From the NCBI GenBank assembly GCA_000226015.1, contig JH155761.1, positions 21,264 to 45,961 on the forward strand: a stretch of 24,698 nucleotides of DNA. Direction: 5' to 3'. The stretch is from Mnemiopsis leidyi (Eukaryota; Ctenophora; Tentaculata; Lobata; Bolinopsidae). This document shows, in pieces, positions 1-10,339 of the stretch. The notes beneath the pieces are model-generated. The model saw only the letters and a program-made list of their open reading frames with translations, made no database searches and was not told the DNA's origin. The position numbers were made by a program, and so were the translations under genes. Within the stretch, counting starts at the first letter, position 1. Each line of letters begins with the position of its first letter.

Positions 1-439
1 GGAACACTTCCAATTTAGAGTTTAAAATTCTATGTTTTCCATTGCAACGGCCAATTTAAGGGTATTCAATGGTACCACTTTGCCGAAAGGCCTTCTGGCG
101 GTTGATCAAGATTTACGCATAAACGTTCGGCGCAAAAAGAATTTTATGATGCCTTGCCAACACGTGAATTCAATTAACGTTATTGCGCGTTCGACGTTTT
201 GAGGCAAGCGACGATGATCGTTTCGAGGCTACCAAATGACTGGAATGGTCGCTAGCTGATGCAAATTGGCAATTGCCATGTCATTGAATTGCAGCTATTT
301 AATTGATTCCGGGGGACTCTATATTCAAGATAGAAATGTGATTCTACAATTACCTCGAAAGTTTCAGCCAAAACGGCTGATAAATGTTGGAACAAAATCA
401 CTTGGCAAATGGCAATTATCGCAAAACCGAGATATCTGT

Positions 440-525
440 AATGAGGTTGTGGGGCACGACGTCACTGGGGCAAAATCTCTGGGGCAAAGCGTGCTAGGGC
501 CTGATGTTCTGGGGCATTTTTAGCG
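440..525 (+). repeat. Solo arm of the palindromic MITE found at 7411-7609
   Basis: This GC-richer block (gacgtcactggggcaaaatct and gatgttctggggc are its core words) matches the right arm of the palindromic element at 7411-7609 in the same orientation, and the reverse complement of that element's left arm. It looks like half of the element, with no second arm nearby. It drives the spurious 266-523 open frame. Confidence 0.6.
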
Positions 526-833
526 GTTTTTCTGACTTAGAATCTACATATCAGAATCTATTAAGCAATTAATCGGTATGGTGATAGTCTTTTACCTTAC
601 CAATCTTATGAAAGTAGTAGTTGCATTGAAAAATACTAGAAGTTGCAGGCAAAGTATAACTTTATTTGACCATGCCCATATGTGGGCTTACGGTTTTTTG
701 CAACTAACTCAGCCATTTTTTGTTTAATGTCAAAAGAAAAGATATCCTGATGAACAAGAGAGTAATAGCTACAATTAGAGTACCCAATTTTCTAAGTTCT
801 GAAGCTCAAAATTCGACCGCCCGACCGGATAAA

Positions 834-902
834 CGACCATTTCACGACCATTTGTGTTAAATTTCGCCTAAAATGTAAAATGACTGGTCAAATGACCGGT
901 CG
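834..902. repeat. Imperfect inverted repeat of gaccatt/gaccggt words
   Basis: The left arm (834-853) contains two cgaccattt words. The right arm (878-902) is largely their reverse complement (aaatgactggtc and aaatgaccggtcg). About 24 bp of AT-rich sequence separates them. The arms are diverged, so this may be an old hairpin element or a decayed MITE end. No target-site duplication is visible. Confidence 0.35.
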
Positions 903-974
903 TTGGTTGATCCCTTGTTTAAGTTATTTTTGACGGAAGATTGTATTACATGTAACACGTGTTCATTGTTTCAG

Positions 975-3900
975 GTACATACACTCCAAAAATAGACAAG
1001 GACTTTCTTACAAGCTGGGAGAAAATCACATGGTTGACTGGTTCCCTCACGAGCACAGAAGGTTAAGTCTTTTCTCTTGGATCTGTTGATATTATGGCAT
1101 GTGTGGCTGCTGAGTTTAAGCTACAACACTTGCTACGTAATCACATAATCACACATTACACAGACATCCGAGTAATGTACTCAGTGGAATTATGAAAACT
1201 AAACTTTACCTGTTACCCTCTGCTAGACTGCGTGGCAAGCTGTATTCGGGTGAGCCGAACAACGGAAGACCGTTCAATGAAGATGAAATGAAATACCGAG
1301 AACTTCCCACCAACTTCGATCTCCGTGTCCTAGGTTTGAAATTTATAAATCTCTTACTTTAATTAGCCACCTAACTCTTCACAACGTTATCCTTAGAGTT
1401 TACAGATGATATACCCTTAAAGCTTTAGAAGAAGGTGACTACTAGTCAAATATATTACAGTTTTGAATCAGCTGTCTCGACAATGCAATAATCACACCTA
1501 AGGTATAAGCTCTGTTTGGCACCAGCTGCTTCTACACGATACACTCCAGCTCGGTAAGAAATGTGTGATAAAAAGAAACCTGTTCAGGAGCCATCGGACC
1601 TGTTAAAGATCAGGCCATCTGTGGCTCATGTTGGTCTTTTGCCACTACGGGGTCAATTGAAGGAGCGTTCTTCACATTATACGGATACAGAATATCGCTG
1701 TCTGAACAAAAGTTAGTCAATCAGTTGTCTTATGACCTAAGTACTTGTATGATTGTATGATTATAACTTAATTATTTGTATGATTTGCGAACGAATAGAA
1801 TTGCGACACTTCTCCCCCTAAAGAAGAAATGATTGAAAGTGACATACGTTTCCTTATTTATTAATATCAGGCCTATGATGGTAGAGGAGTCGACTAGCCT
1901 ACTACTATGCTAGTTAGTGTGAAAGTTTGAGATGGCACTCAATGTGTCTTAAAATTATATTATTGTTTATTTGAAACATAAATAGTTCCAATTGTTCATT
2001 AAGGTCAAAGTAAACTTTCAGTAACTGGTGGTAGTTTTTTATAGCAACGTCGGTTGCTTTGTTATCATAGGAAATCCCGTTCCCCCGAATATTTGGCATC
2101 AATAATAAAAACTTCTTCGTATGAGGTGCCTTTAAAAATAATGAATAAAACATCCCGCAGCCTGATGGACTGTTCGTGGGGTTACGGAAACAACGCATGT
2201 GACGGGGGTGAGGAGTGGAGAGCTTACGAGTGGATGAAGAAACACGGCGGTATAGCATATGAGGAGGAATATGGTCCGTATCTGATGGCGGTATGTTCCC
2301 TTAAACTTTCTTATTTAAATCCGCCTTTTTTGCTGTACCCACTGCTAAAGTAATTAACTCCCTGTTTATTTATCTGTACAGCACATTATTCGCGGTTTTT
2401 AGTTGCGACTTGGGCCGTCTTGAAGCCGTGGAGTACGTTCTCTGAGTAAAACCTGCAGTTGAATAATTTGCACAGTGAGCTATGACCCAAGTCATTCGTA
2501 GATATTTTTGCTGAACGTCCGTGAACTTCACTACCAGGATGCTGGGCACTAGTCAACTGCAAACAGCTTGCATAGTCGGACAGATAACAGTTCAGTCCCA
2601 GTGTAACGATTAGGCTGTTTAAGTTCACTGACTGTTTATTTATCCTTTTTTACCTCCTACGTCAACAAGACATCAGCATAAGTATTTACTATGCGATATT
2701 CGACAAACTGACCTGGACAAACAAGAAAAAAATCATCTACTGTTGATGTACCGATCTATTGCTTGTACTGTGGAACTATACAGATAAAGAATCTTCTTTG
2801 GCAAAACCTTTGTAGGACAGTGACAAATGAGCATCTTTATTCTTGTATTTTTCTTGCTAGCCAACTGTTACACGAGAGAGAAAAGTGTAAGACCGCTTAG
2901 TTGTTACTTATTGTATTTGAACTTAAAGGATAGAAATGAGGAGCGTTTCAATTGCAGCTTAAATAGACCGTTTTTCCGCCATAATCTATACCGTAAATGA
3001 GACAACGTCATTACAAGTTCATACCCGACTTAAAACGGTTCCATGGGTATCTGGCTATCTTTCGATTTGCTGTCAGGTTCCGTACCTTACAATATTTCTG
3101 GAATTTAGAACAAGATCGCATAACTGTCACATTTATCGACCTTGTTTGAATAAGAGGTCACGTGAGTAGTGATACTGCCAATTTATCAATTTGCAATCTA
3201 TTTGTCGTAGTATTGACCATTGTAAATTCTTCATTTTGAGCGTTAAAAGGTTTCAATTAACGTCTTGGTTCTTGAATCTGCCACATAGAATATTCATAGA
3301 TTCTAGGAATTTGAGGTATTTATCGCACTTTGTTCGTTGAGCTTTTCATTTTGTCAATTAGCCAGTCTAAGCTGAGATAAAAGCCATGTCACGGTAAAAC
3401 ACCCAAATTTGGATTAAAGCAGTTTAGGAACAGCAATATTTCAGAGTTGTAGGAAATTTGCGAAGATTCGCCGGTAAATCGGGTGTTTGAATGCAAAATT
3501 CACTGCCGTGGTTTCCGTAAGTGGTAGTTATCATGGGAGTACTGGACCTGTTTCAAAACATGATGATATTGCACTGTTTATTCAAAACTACTTTGAGATC
3601 CGTTGACAGCTGATTGGTTGAATTGGAAAATATTTTTTCTGAGACAAAACTAATGTTCGGTGAATACCTCTGATTGTTAAACCAGCACCACGTAATACAG
3701 CACCACGTAAGAGAGCTAAATCGATTATACGTCAGTGCTACAAGCTGACACAGAAAGATGTCAAGGTCTTTGTCTCTTTGCGAGAATCAGTTTACTTTAC
3801 CACACCGGATGTTATACCCACCGAAAGATAGTAGACATCTCATTTTCCGCTTTTGTTTTGGCAAATTTCGCCAGACGTTTACCTATACGTTTACACTATA

Positions 3901-6900
3901 CGGATACCCAATTCTTGTTTCTGCAGTTAGTACAGTCACCAAATTTCACCACTACCATTGCCACTTGCCAGACAGTGAAAGTCGGAGTATGAGTATATGA
4001 ATAACAATATAATTTTTAATACTATTATTTTATATTCTTCTATTTAGAATTATATACAATTTTACTCTTTGTGAATTTAAAAGAAATTAAGATTATCCCA
4101 TAACTTTTTACCTTTGTCCCGGAAAATTCTTCCACTATCAATTGTATCACGTCACGAATCCCTCCTATCCACATCGAAACAACAATCACGTGAAATTGAA
4201 ATCTCTCAGTGATCTGAACAGGTGTGTTTTCTGCTAGACAGTATACAATGCCTAGCTGCGTTGTCTTCAGGACCATTACGTAATATTAAACTTCTTGTCA
4301 TCCTGCTAGCTGCCTTTGTATTTGTCACCTCCATTAAAAGTCAACACATACTGTGGTATGACATCTTCCTCTGTGTTTATTAAACTCGATCTATTGCAAG
4401 AAGTATTGGCACACTTCCGCTCCTTATAAGTTCTGCCTGTCTGTCTTGTGAGGTTTTAGCCGAGGTAGTCCCATGTTGTTTCGGTTTAGACTTTGATGTT
4501 GTTTGAGATCTTCTTTATTGAATATTTTTGACTATTTCATCATCATTGATGTGAGTGATGCAATTTAAATCAAATGAGTCATATCCTTTGTCACATTCTT
4601 TCATTTACTGCAATTTATTTCGCCAGTAACATGCCGCATAAAATTTTAATTGTCTCTTCACCCATCTTGCCAAATTCTTTTTCAGTTTTGGCACATTTTT
4701 TAGTATCATCCAACTATCCAACACTTTCGTTTATTTGTCGTCATAAAATTGTGAAAACTTGAAGAATGGAGGGGGACAAAAATGTCAATAGGGACCGGCC
4801 AAAAATCGGCATCGACTTTAAAAATAAACGTCAAATTGTCCCAAGTTGATCATAAAACCATTCTAAGATGAATTAGTGGTAAACACATGGTAACGTGCGA
4901 TGAATTCAAAACTATTGTTGCACAATCCAACTGAAAATCTCCTAAAATTTATAATTTGTGTCAAAAAGTCAATAGACTTTTTAAACTTCAAATGAAAAGT
5001 TTGATCATAAGATAATTCTAAGATGCATTCATTGGTAATCGTACAGTACCACGGGATAGATTTAGAAATATAACTGTATGATCCAACTGAAATAGTTCCC
5101 CCCTCCCAGAATAACATCAAATGGTGAAAAGTCATGACGTGAAAATGTTTCTAAATTGAAATTACTCTTATATAGAGTAGCTGACTTCACTATTGCGTTT
5201 TGCCACGTAGTAGTGATTGACAAAAGACGGTTCACATAAGGCTAATCAGAAATCAATTCAGACAAACACAGTCAAATTGTTTAAAAGTTAACCTCACAAT
5301 TCGCATCCTCATCGCTAGCGAGTAGCGTTCTTCATTGACCTACTTTTTTCTAGCTCTCAATCTTTAGAGATGACTGTTAAATCATCTGGCCTTGTCTCCT
5401 ACACAAATCTCTTTCCGAAAAGTTGAGGTTTTTCCCCGACTTGATCTTAAGGTTCCTGTCTAAATGCGGTCTTGCTAGATTGTCAACGTGATTTCTCCCC
5501 TTATACATTTATAAAGTTGCAGCCCTCTAGTTAGATCCTACCAACGGACTGATTTGGTCTCCTTGATATTTAATTAAACCCACCAATCACTTTCATCGAT
5601 CTTATCACTAGTGTTAAACATCTTATATAATTTTGAACGCTACCATATCAAATCGTGTCGGTTCATCGTCTTATTGCTGCCAAATTTCGCGTACCGGTTC
5701 TATGTACTTATAGCCATGTTAACTGATGGTACGGTTCTCAAATAGGCCACTGGGCCCTGTTATCGAAGCATTTGTATCAGGACTTGTCATTTAAAATTGT
5801 CAAAATGCTCTTTTTTATAACAGTAACATTCGCTCACTTTCAATCGCAATTTTGGTATACCTTTTGTTTTAATTTAACTCATTATTACTTACTTAACTTA
5901 TTATTACTTACTGATCAGATCCTCATACAATGTTGAATGGTTCCAGCACTTCTCTGACAAACTCTGTCCGACCACTTGCAACTGATCTTGAAACATTCAA
6001 GTACAACTTCAAATCTGACATAGCCATCGGCTCCTTATTCATATTGGGAGTTCTTTTTGGCCTTCTTGGAAATGGGTCTGCGGTTCTCTACTTTTGGCGA
6101 CGAAGAACGAAGACGATCCACGACCTTCTGTACTTTGCAATAACCGCCATCGATTTCATGACCGTTACATTGAGCTTTCCTATCATTGCATCCTTGATGA
6201 ATGGACGGGATCCTGCCCTATTTCAGAACGAAATATTCTGTACAGCTTGGGCTGTAATTTCAGATTTCTCCGCCAAAGTTTCCATATATTTAGCGACGAT
6301 CATCTGCGTAACTCGCACCATCGCAATGAAGTTCCCCGGTCACTCCATCAGCAAATACAAGGTTATCGCCGCTATCCTGGGGTACGCTGCAGTGTTACTC
6401 ACAATCGACATTTTCTACCTCTCATTTAAGTGGGAACATGCGGAATATTCCTCCCATACATGCATGTGCGCACGTAATCTCGAGGAAAACAAGCCCCTGT
6501 CTACCCACTACTTTGCTATAACCTGCCTCATTCTCGAGCTTACTTTGCCCTCTGTTGTCACATTTTTGTGTTTCCTCTGGAGTTCATGGTTTTTGGTATC
6601 CCGCCGTACCTTCGGCCGAAAGGACGAGCAGAAGTTTCGGCGAGTGTCTGTGACCATTACTATTTTCACAGTAGTATTTCTTCTTTGTAACATACCTTGT
6701 TTCCTTTATCAGTTACTTGCCGTTTTGGCTCGTGACTTACGAATTTTCGGGGACCAGCAGTTTTTGCACTATGGCCTACTGATGATGCAATTCTTTCCAA
6801 TATTTCTCAATGCTATAATCAACCCGTTGATATATCTGCTGAGGATACGTGGATATCAGTCTTGGACTCGAAGAACTCTGAAACGTTCCACTTCACAATA

Positions 6901-8400
6901 CACGTTCTCACCCGTCAATGAGCGGCGGAGAAACCCTGACAGTTGAGTTCATAAAAACAAGTCTACAAGTTCATTCCCGTTCAGTGCCATACTGGTTGAG
7001 CTAAAAGCTTCTACATCAGACACAAAAGTGTGCGAAGTTACCTATTTTTGTACCAATGTACCATGTTAATACCTCCTGCATGCAAGAGGGGGTGACGTTT
7101 TATTTTACATATCTGTGTGTTCGTTTTATTTACTTATCGCTTTATACAGTGTGTCACTTGTAAGTTACAATTTCTTCAACTATTTCATCAGTTCTACTTC
7201 TACTATAGAAATTAATGGTTGTGTAAGTATGAACGACCGACTCCAGATCAAAGAATTTGCAACGTATTGTCACGTTCCTCGCATTTCTGTAAAATTACAG
7301 ATCATTATGCAAGTAAGTATTCGTTAGCTGCGATACTTCGTGTTTTATTATCTAAGGATTGGACAATTATTTGTTGTGGCATGTACCTGCAAAATTGATT
7401 CTGAATTAAAGGTTCCCGTCGTCCTGTCCCAGAACATCGTACTCGATAACATTTGGTCCCACAGATTTTGCCCCGGCGACCCTAACCCCAACCCTAAACC
7501 TTAAGAAGTTGTCTGTTGTGGAACAGGACGTCACTGGGGCTAAATTTCTGAGTTATAAAGTTATAATGCTCTTGACACGATGTTCTAGGGCAGGACGTCG
7601 CGTCGGCTACTGAATTAAAACAGTACAGCTATTTAGACTAATATAGCTATTTAGACCAATACAAGGCAATTTATATGCTGATCTCAAACTCTACAAAGTG
7701 ATTGTATCACTGGACAGTGATGCTGAAAAAATTAAACCTAAACCTTAACACCTTTAACTGTTTAATCTGACACGACATAATCTTCTGCCCACAGGACGGA
7801 CTGTGTCACTACAACGAAACCAAGAAGCGTGTACAAATCTCGAGTTACACCAACGTGACCGGCGAGGAACCGCTTAAGATGGCCCTCTTTAATAAGGGAG
7901 CTGTCGCCGTCAACATTGACGCTAGCCACAAGTCTCTGAGTTTCTATGAGAGTGGGGTCTACTTTGAACCTGACTGCAGTGAGTATGAAATGCTATATTG
8001 ACTGCAATGTAAGATGTTGACTGATAGTCTAAATTTTATGGTGTCAATAGTTTTGAGCACATGATCCTTTTGTACATGACGCTCTCTGTTGCTTTCAAAT
8101 TACGCCGATGATCCTTCGGTAGTTCTCTATGAGCTTCCTCATAAAAACTCTTGTTTTACATTGACTTCATCCGCCACCTTCCAACAAATAACAACTTTTC
8201 ACATTCCAGAAAACGGACCGGAGGACCTGGATCATGCCGTCTTAGCAGTAGGTTGGGGAACTCTGGGAGGTAATCCATATTGGATAGTCAAGAACAGTTG
8301 GTCCACACATTGGGGGAACGTCGGTTATGTTCTCATGAGCAGGAAAAATAACAATTGTGGGGTCACTACCGACGCCACATATGTGGATGTGGCTTTATAG
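975..8400 (+). CDS. Papain-family (C1A) cysteine protease, 26/29-kDa / cfaD type, 3' six exons (5' partial)
   Basis: Six exons join in frame: 975-1061, 1227-1333, 1588-1711, 2161-2290, 7795-7978 and 8210-8400, ending in TAG and giving 273 residues. Donors are gttaag, gtttga, gttagt, gtatgt and gtgagt. Exon 1 carries the end of an I29-type propeptide ([19 protein letters not shown]). The mature domain starts near LPTNFD. Exon 3 has the oxyanion Gln and nucleophile ([12 protein letters not shown]), exon 4 has [14 protein letters not shown], and exon 6 has the catalytic His ([11 protein letters not shown]) and Asn ([10 protein letters not shown]). The propeptide and the WGYGNN..DGG pattern match arthropod 26/29-kDa proteases and Dictyostelium counting-factor-associated protein D, which are lysosomal or secreted endopeptidases. 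The usual FDWR reads FDLR here. The N-terminal domain of the family and the start codon are off-window. The fourth intron (2291-7794) hosts a complete GPCR gene. All catalytic residues are present, so it is probably active. Confidence 0.9.
2362..2644. mobile_element. Possible short non-autonomous insertion flanked by 13-bp direct repeats
   Basis: An identical 13-bp word, ctgtttatttatc, stands at 2362-2374 and 2632-2644 and brackets 257 bp of distinctly GC-richer sequence inside the AT-rich intron. This arrangement fits a target-site duplication around a SINE-like or other short element. I find no terminal inverted repeats, no poly-A tail and no convincing tRNA promoter boxes. The 80-residue minus-strand open frame inside it (2386-2628) has no recognisable domain. 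The word is AT-rich enough that a chance repeat remains possible. Confidence 0.35.
4782..5135. repeat. Diverged tandem duplication, period about 155 bp
   Basis: Two neighbouring blocks share ordered words at the same spacing: ttgatcataa at 4846 and 5001, ttctaagatg just after each, and atccaactgaaa at 4925 and 5081. A related gtcaatag..actttt..aaa segment precedes both. The copies are clearly diverged, so the duplication is old. It lies in the protease intron about 0.8 kb upstream of the nested receptor. Confidence 0.6.
5930..6946 (+). CDS. Intronless class A (rhodopsin-like) GPCR, orphan, nested in protease intron
   Basis: This is one uninterrupted 338-residue frame from the first ATG to TGA. 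The N-terminus is short and extracellular with Asn-glycosylation sequons (NGS at residue 3). Seven hydrophobic segments carry class A landmarks: LLGNGS (N48, helix 1), AIDFM (D75, helix 2), C104 before helix 3 with partner C178 or C180 in loop 2, CNIP in helix 6 (253-256), and INPLIY in helix 7 (297-302). The DRY motif is replaced by TRT (128-130). The C-tail is basic and Ser/Thr-rich. The ligand cannot be told from sequence; the style resembles lineage-expanded orphan receptors of cnidarians, which is my inference. The gene lies on the same strand within intron 4 of the cysteine protease, about 0.85 kb from the downstream protease exon. Lack of introns fits a retrogene or an ancestrally intronless receptor family; no poly-A scar is visible. 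Confidence 0.93.
   Translation: MLNGSSTSLTNSVRPLATDLETFKYNFKSDIAIGSLFILGVLFGLLGNGSAVLYFWRRRTKTIHDLLYFAITAIDFMTVTLSFPIIASLMNGRDPALFQNEIFCTAWAVISDFSAKVSIYLATIICVTRTIAMKFPGHSISKYKVIAAILGYAAVLLTIDIFYLSFKWEHAEYSSHTCMCARNLEENKPLSTHYFAITCLILELTLPSVVTFLCFLWSSWFLVSRRTFGRKDEQKFRRVSVTITIFTVVFLLCNIPCFLYQLLAVLARDLRIFGDQQFLHYGLLMMQFFPIFLNAIINPLIYLLRIRGYQSWTRRTLKRSTSQYTFSPVNERRRNPDS
7401..7619. mobile_element. Palindromic MITE (about 199 bp) with perfect 10-bp target-site duplication
   Basis: The 10-bp word ctgaattaaa occurs at 7401-7410 and 7610-7619, and the 199 bp between them form a long imperfect palindrome. The left arm runs cgtcgtcctgtcccagaac...attttgccccggcgac. The reverse complement of the right arm runs cgacgtcctgccctagaac...aatttagccccagtgac. 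The centre (7480-7500) is a telomere-like run of cctaacccc/accctaaacc. A solo arm occurs at 440-525. Size, palindromic arms and target duplication fit a non-autonomous DNA transposon. A duplication of 9-11 bp is typical of Mutator-like elements, so that superfamily is my tentative assignment. It lies in the protease intron, between the nested GPCR and exon 5. Confidence 0.75.
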
Positions 8401-8904
8401 ATCAGCCTATCTAGTTTGGGGATTCTGGGCAGTGCCCATGAGAGATTGTTACGTTTCTTTGATTACTGTACATCACATTCTTTTTGTATCAGATTTATAC
8501 TGTGTATAAACTACAATTATTTTTCAACGAGCTTAGTTTTTAACAAGCATCCCAGGTTGAATCTGAAACGTCTTGATTACTTTCAATAATTAATGTTGCT
8601 TTGATTCAGAATCTTTTTCATAAGCTAGGAGTAAGCGAAGATGGCAGGAGCAGAGCCCTAAAATGATAAAACTCTTTTTTAGTTAAAGGGGGAATACAAG
8701 AGTATGATAGCCAGATTTTAAACATTGACTATTCAAAGGGGCTGCGCTGCCTTCAATTAGAGTTAATTCATTTGTATCTTTGGGGATATGTTTTATACCT
8801 GTTTTATACCATCTTGTGAATTTCTCATTGTTTTGCTAGTTTTTAGTAAGATAGTCGTTTCAATTTTAAATTAATCGCGTGGATGTTTCAAAAGGAACTA
8901 AAAT

Positions 8905-9190
8905 ATGAAATGGTTACCGGATCGTATACTGCTGCCTTCTCTGGAATCCCACCAAAATTGCGGACATTCAGTCAATAGAAAATATCCAGAGACAATTCAC
9001 CAGACGTATTCGAAGATTCAAAGACACCAACTACTGGGAATGGGATAGACTGAAGGAGTTAAAACCTGTGTTACAAGCGCTGTAATATGATTATTCAGGT
9101 TCGAAAAAATATTGCAGGGTATATGCCCGATTCCTAAATGACATCGGCATGGTCTTCAGGAACAACCCAACACTTGGTATGAGGTTTTAA
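8905..9190 (+). pseudogene. Relic of a non-LTR retrotransposon, C-terminal end of reverse transcriptase
   Basis: The frame 8937-9085 reads YCCLLWNP, then KIADIQSIENIQRQFTRRI, then a stretch ending in YW..DRLKELK. This is the pattern found after the catalytic palm of jockey/CR1/L2-type reverse transcriptases (W.P, then an alpha segment with IQR..TRRI, then RL..L). A downstream frame reads RKILQGICP, matching the family's W/RKILEG..P segment but in a different frame after a homopolymer. There is a stop at 9083, frame changes on both sides, and no palm motif in the window. It is a short dead fragment, probably a 5'-truncated insertion. Confidence 0.7.
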
Positions 9191-9591
9191 AATTGTCCTA
9201 CCATCTTAGATCCCTCAAGAAACAAGCCTGGGTATTAGTGAAGCAAATTATTTGTATTCATACCCGTTTATTTTGCATAAAATTGTATCAAAAACACAAT
9301 CCCAAATCATTTTATGCTGGATACCCTTCTTCTAGTTTAATTAGATTCTACTAAGTAACCTCTTCAACGAGAGTTTAGGGTATTATTAATAACGGTATAA
9401 TGATAAATGAGCTAAAGGGATAAAAACCCTATCCTGAAGAATTGGTTTCGGGTGAGAAATGTAAGTAGCAGCTAATATAATATAAATTCGATCGCGCGCG
9501 CGGCACGTTTTGCGTACAGATTCGACTAAATTTGTAGTTGCGCCTTTCTACCAAAGGTGTATCAAGACCGTGTCTTCCAAAATTGCCAAAA

Positions 9592-9605
9592 TGACCACGT
9601 GGTCA
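9592..9605. promoter_or_regulatory. 14-bp perfect palindrome with CACGTG core
   Basis: The sequence tgaccacgtggtca is its own reverse complement and is centred on the canonical E-box CACGTG bound by bHLH factors. It sits 100 bp from a CpG-rich patch (cgatcgcgcgcgcgg). No transcription start is evident nearby, so a regulatory role is speculative. Confidence 0.3.
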
Positions 9606-10339
9606 GAATTATCGACAGTCTATTGCAACATGCACTTGCAGCCGTCTGAACACGATTTTGTTTACTTTTGTTACGAGTCTGCCAGAGTCTTTTGTTTACT
9701 TAGAATATGCCCATTTGAAAATTATTTACAAGTCGCCACGTCGTGATCTAACAAAGTTATTGAAGCAAGTGGGCTAGGTATAAACTGTAGAAGTGTTATC
9801 TTAATCAACATTTTTGTTATCATGGAACCATTTCATCCAATTAGACCACATCAAATTACACATTTACCCCTGATCACGGAAAGACCTTAATGATAATTCA
9901 CATACAATTACGCTTCGTCAGGTCACCTTGTCCAGGAAGTGCCTAATTTGTTTTCTTGATTTGCACTTTAATCTTGATTCATTTTTTCGATAGTACAAGA
10001 CAAAAGCAAAACATGTCATGTAAGAATTAATAACATAGTTTCTCAAAATAATTACTTAAATGTTTATCGCTATCGTCAAACTCATAATTCAAACTAACAA
10101 TAATAATACAAATTAAGAAATTAGATAAAAATCACAAAATATTCTTTCCCTTTTGGAATTCGTTAGGTAGAATTATTGATATCAACGAAATAAAAGATCA
10201 TAACCCAATAAACAATGTTAGAATATTGCAAGAATTTACAAAACATTTTTTTACTTATGCATGGTTGATCATCTTTCCCTTAAATCACAAAAACCTACCT
10301 CTAACACCATATTGTATTCAAAAACTTAACATAGGATCT

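Larger units (their letters stand above)
1..974. other. No exon recognised; upstream intron or 5' flank of the protease
   Basis: No coding exon is recognisable here on either strand. The protease exon starting at 975 opens with the third base of a split codon behind a tttcag acceptor, so this stretch is most likely the intron before it, with the N-terminal and early propeptide exons further left. The only open frame of note (266-523) runs through a dispersed repeat arm and resembles no protein I know. The stretch holds that repeat arm (440-525) and a diverged inverted repeat (834-902). Confidence 0.6.
2291..5929. other. Protease intron 4, part upstream of the nested GPCR
   Basis: This is AT-rich intronic sequence from the gtatgt donor up to the nested receptor. 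It holds a possible insertion with 13-bp flanking repeats (2362-2644) and a diverged tandem duplication (about 4782-5135). Short open frames on both strands (for example 3735-4000 and 4574-4762) have no recognisable motifs or splice context. Just before the receptor ATG there is a short duplication of ttattacttact (5881-5914). I see no other gene. Confidence 0.55.
8401..10339. other. Convergent intergenic stretch between protease and DOMON-b561 gene
   Basis: The protease (+) ends at 8400 and the DOMON-b561 gene (-) ends at 10340, so this is the shared 3' flank. It contains a decayed reverse-transcriptase fragment (about 8905-9190), a cgatcgcgcgcgcgg CpG cluster at about 9488 and a 14-bp palindrome at 9592-9605. 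The 78-residue frame at 9510-9746 has no motif I recognise and is probably not a gene. The rest is AT-rich. Confidence 0.55.

Noticed and set aside
266-523. 85-residue open frame near the left edge
   Set aside because: Its second half is the repeat arm shared with 7411-7609, and no domain or splice context supports coding.
3683-3711. Direct repeat gcaccacgtaa as a possible element end
   Set aside because: It is only a two-copy word about 20 bp apart with no further structure.
7480-7500. Telomere-like cctaacccc/accctaaacc run as an interstitial telomere
   Set aside because: It is short, irregular and exactly in the centre of the palindromic MITE, so it is better explained as part of that element.
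9510-9746. 78-residue frame after a CpG-rich patch
   Set aside because: No motif, no homologue recognised, and no splice or polyadenylation context.
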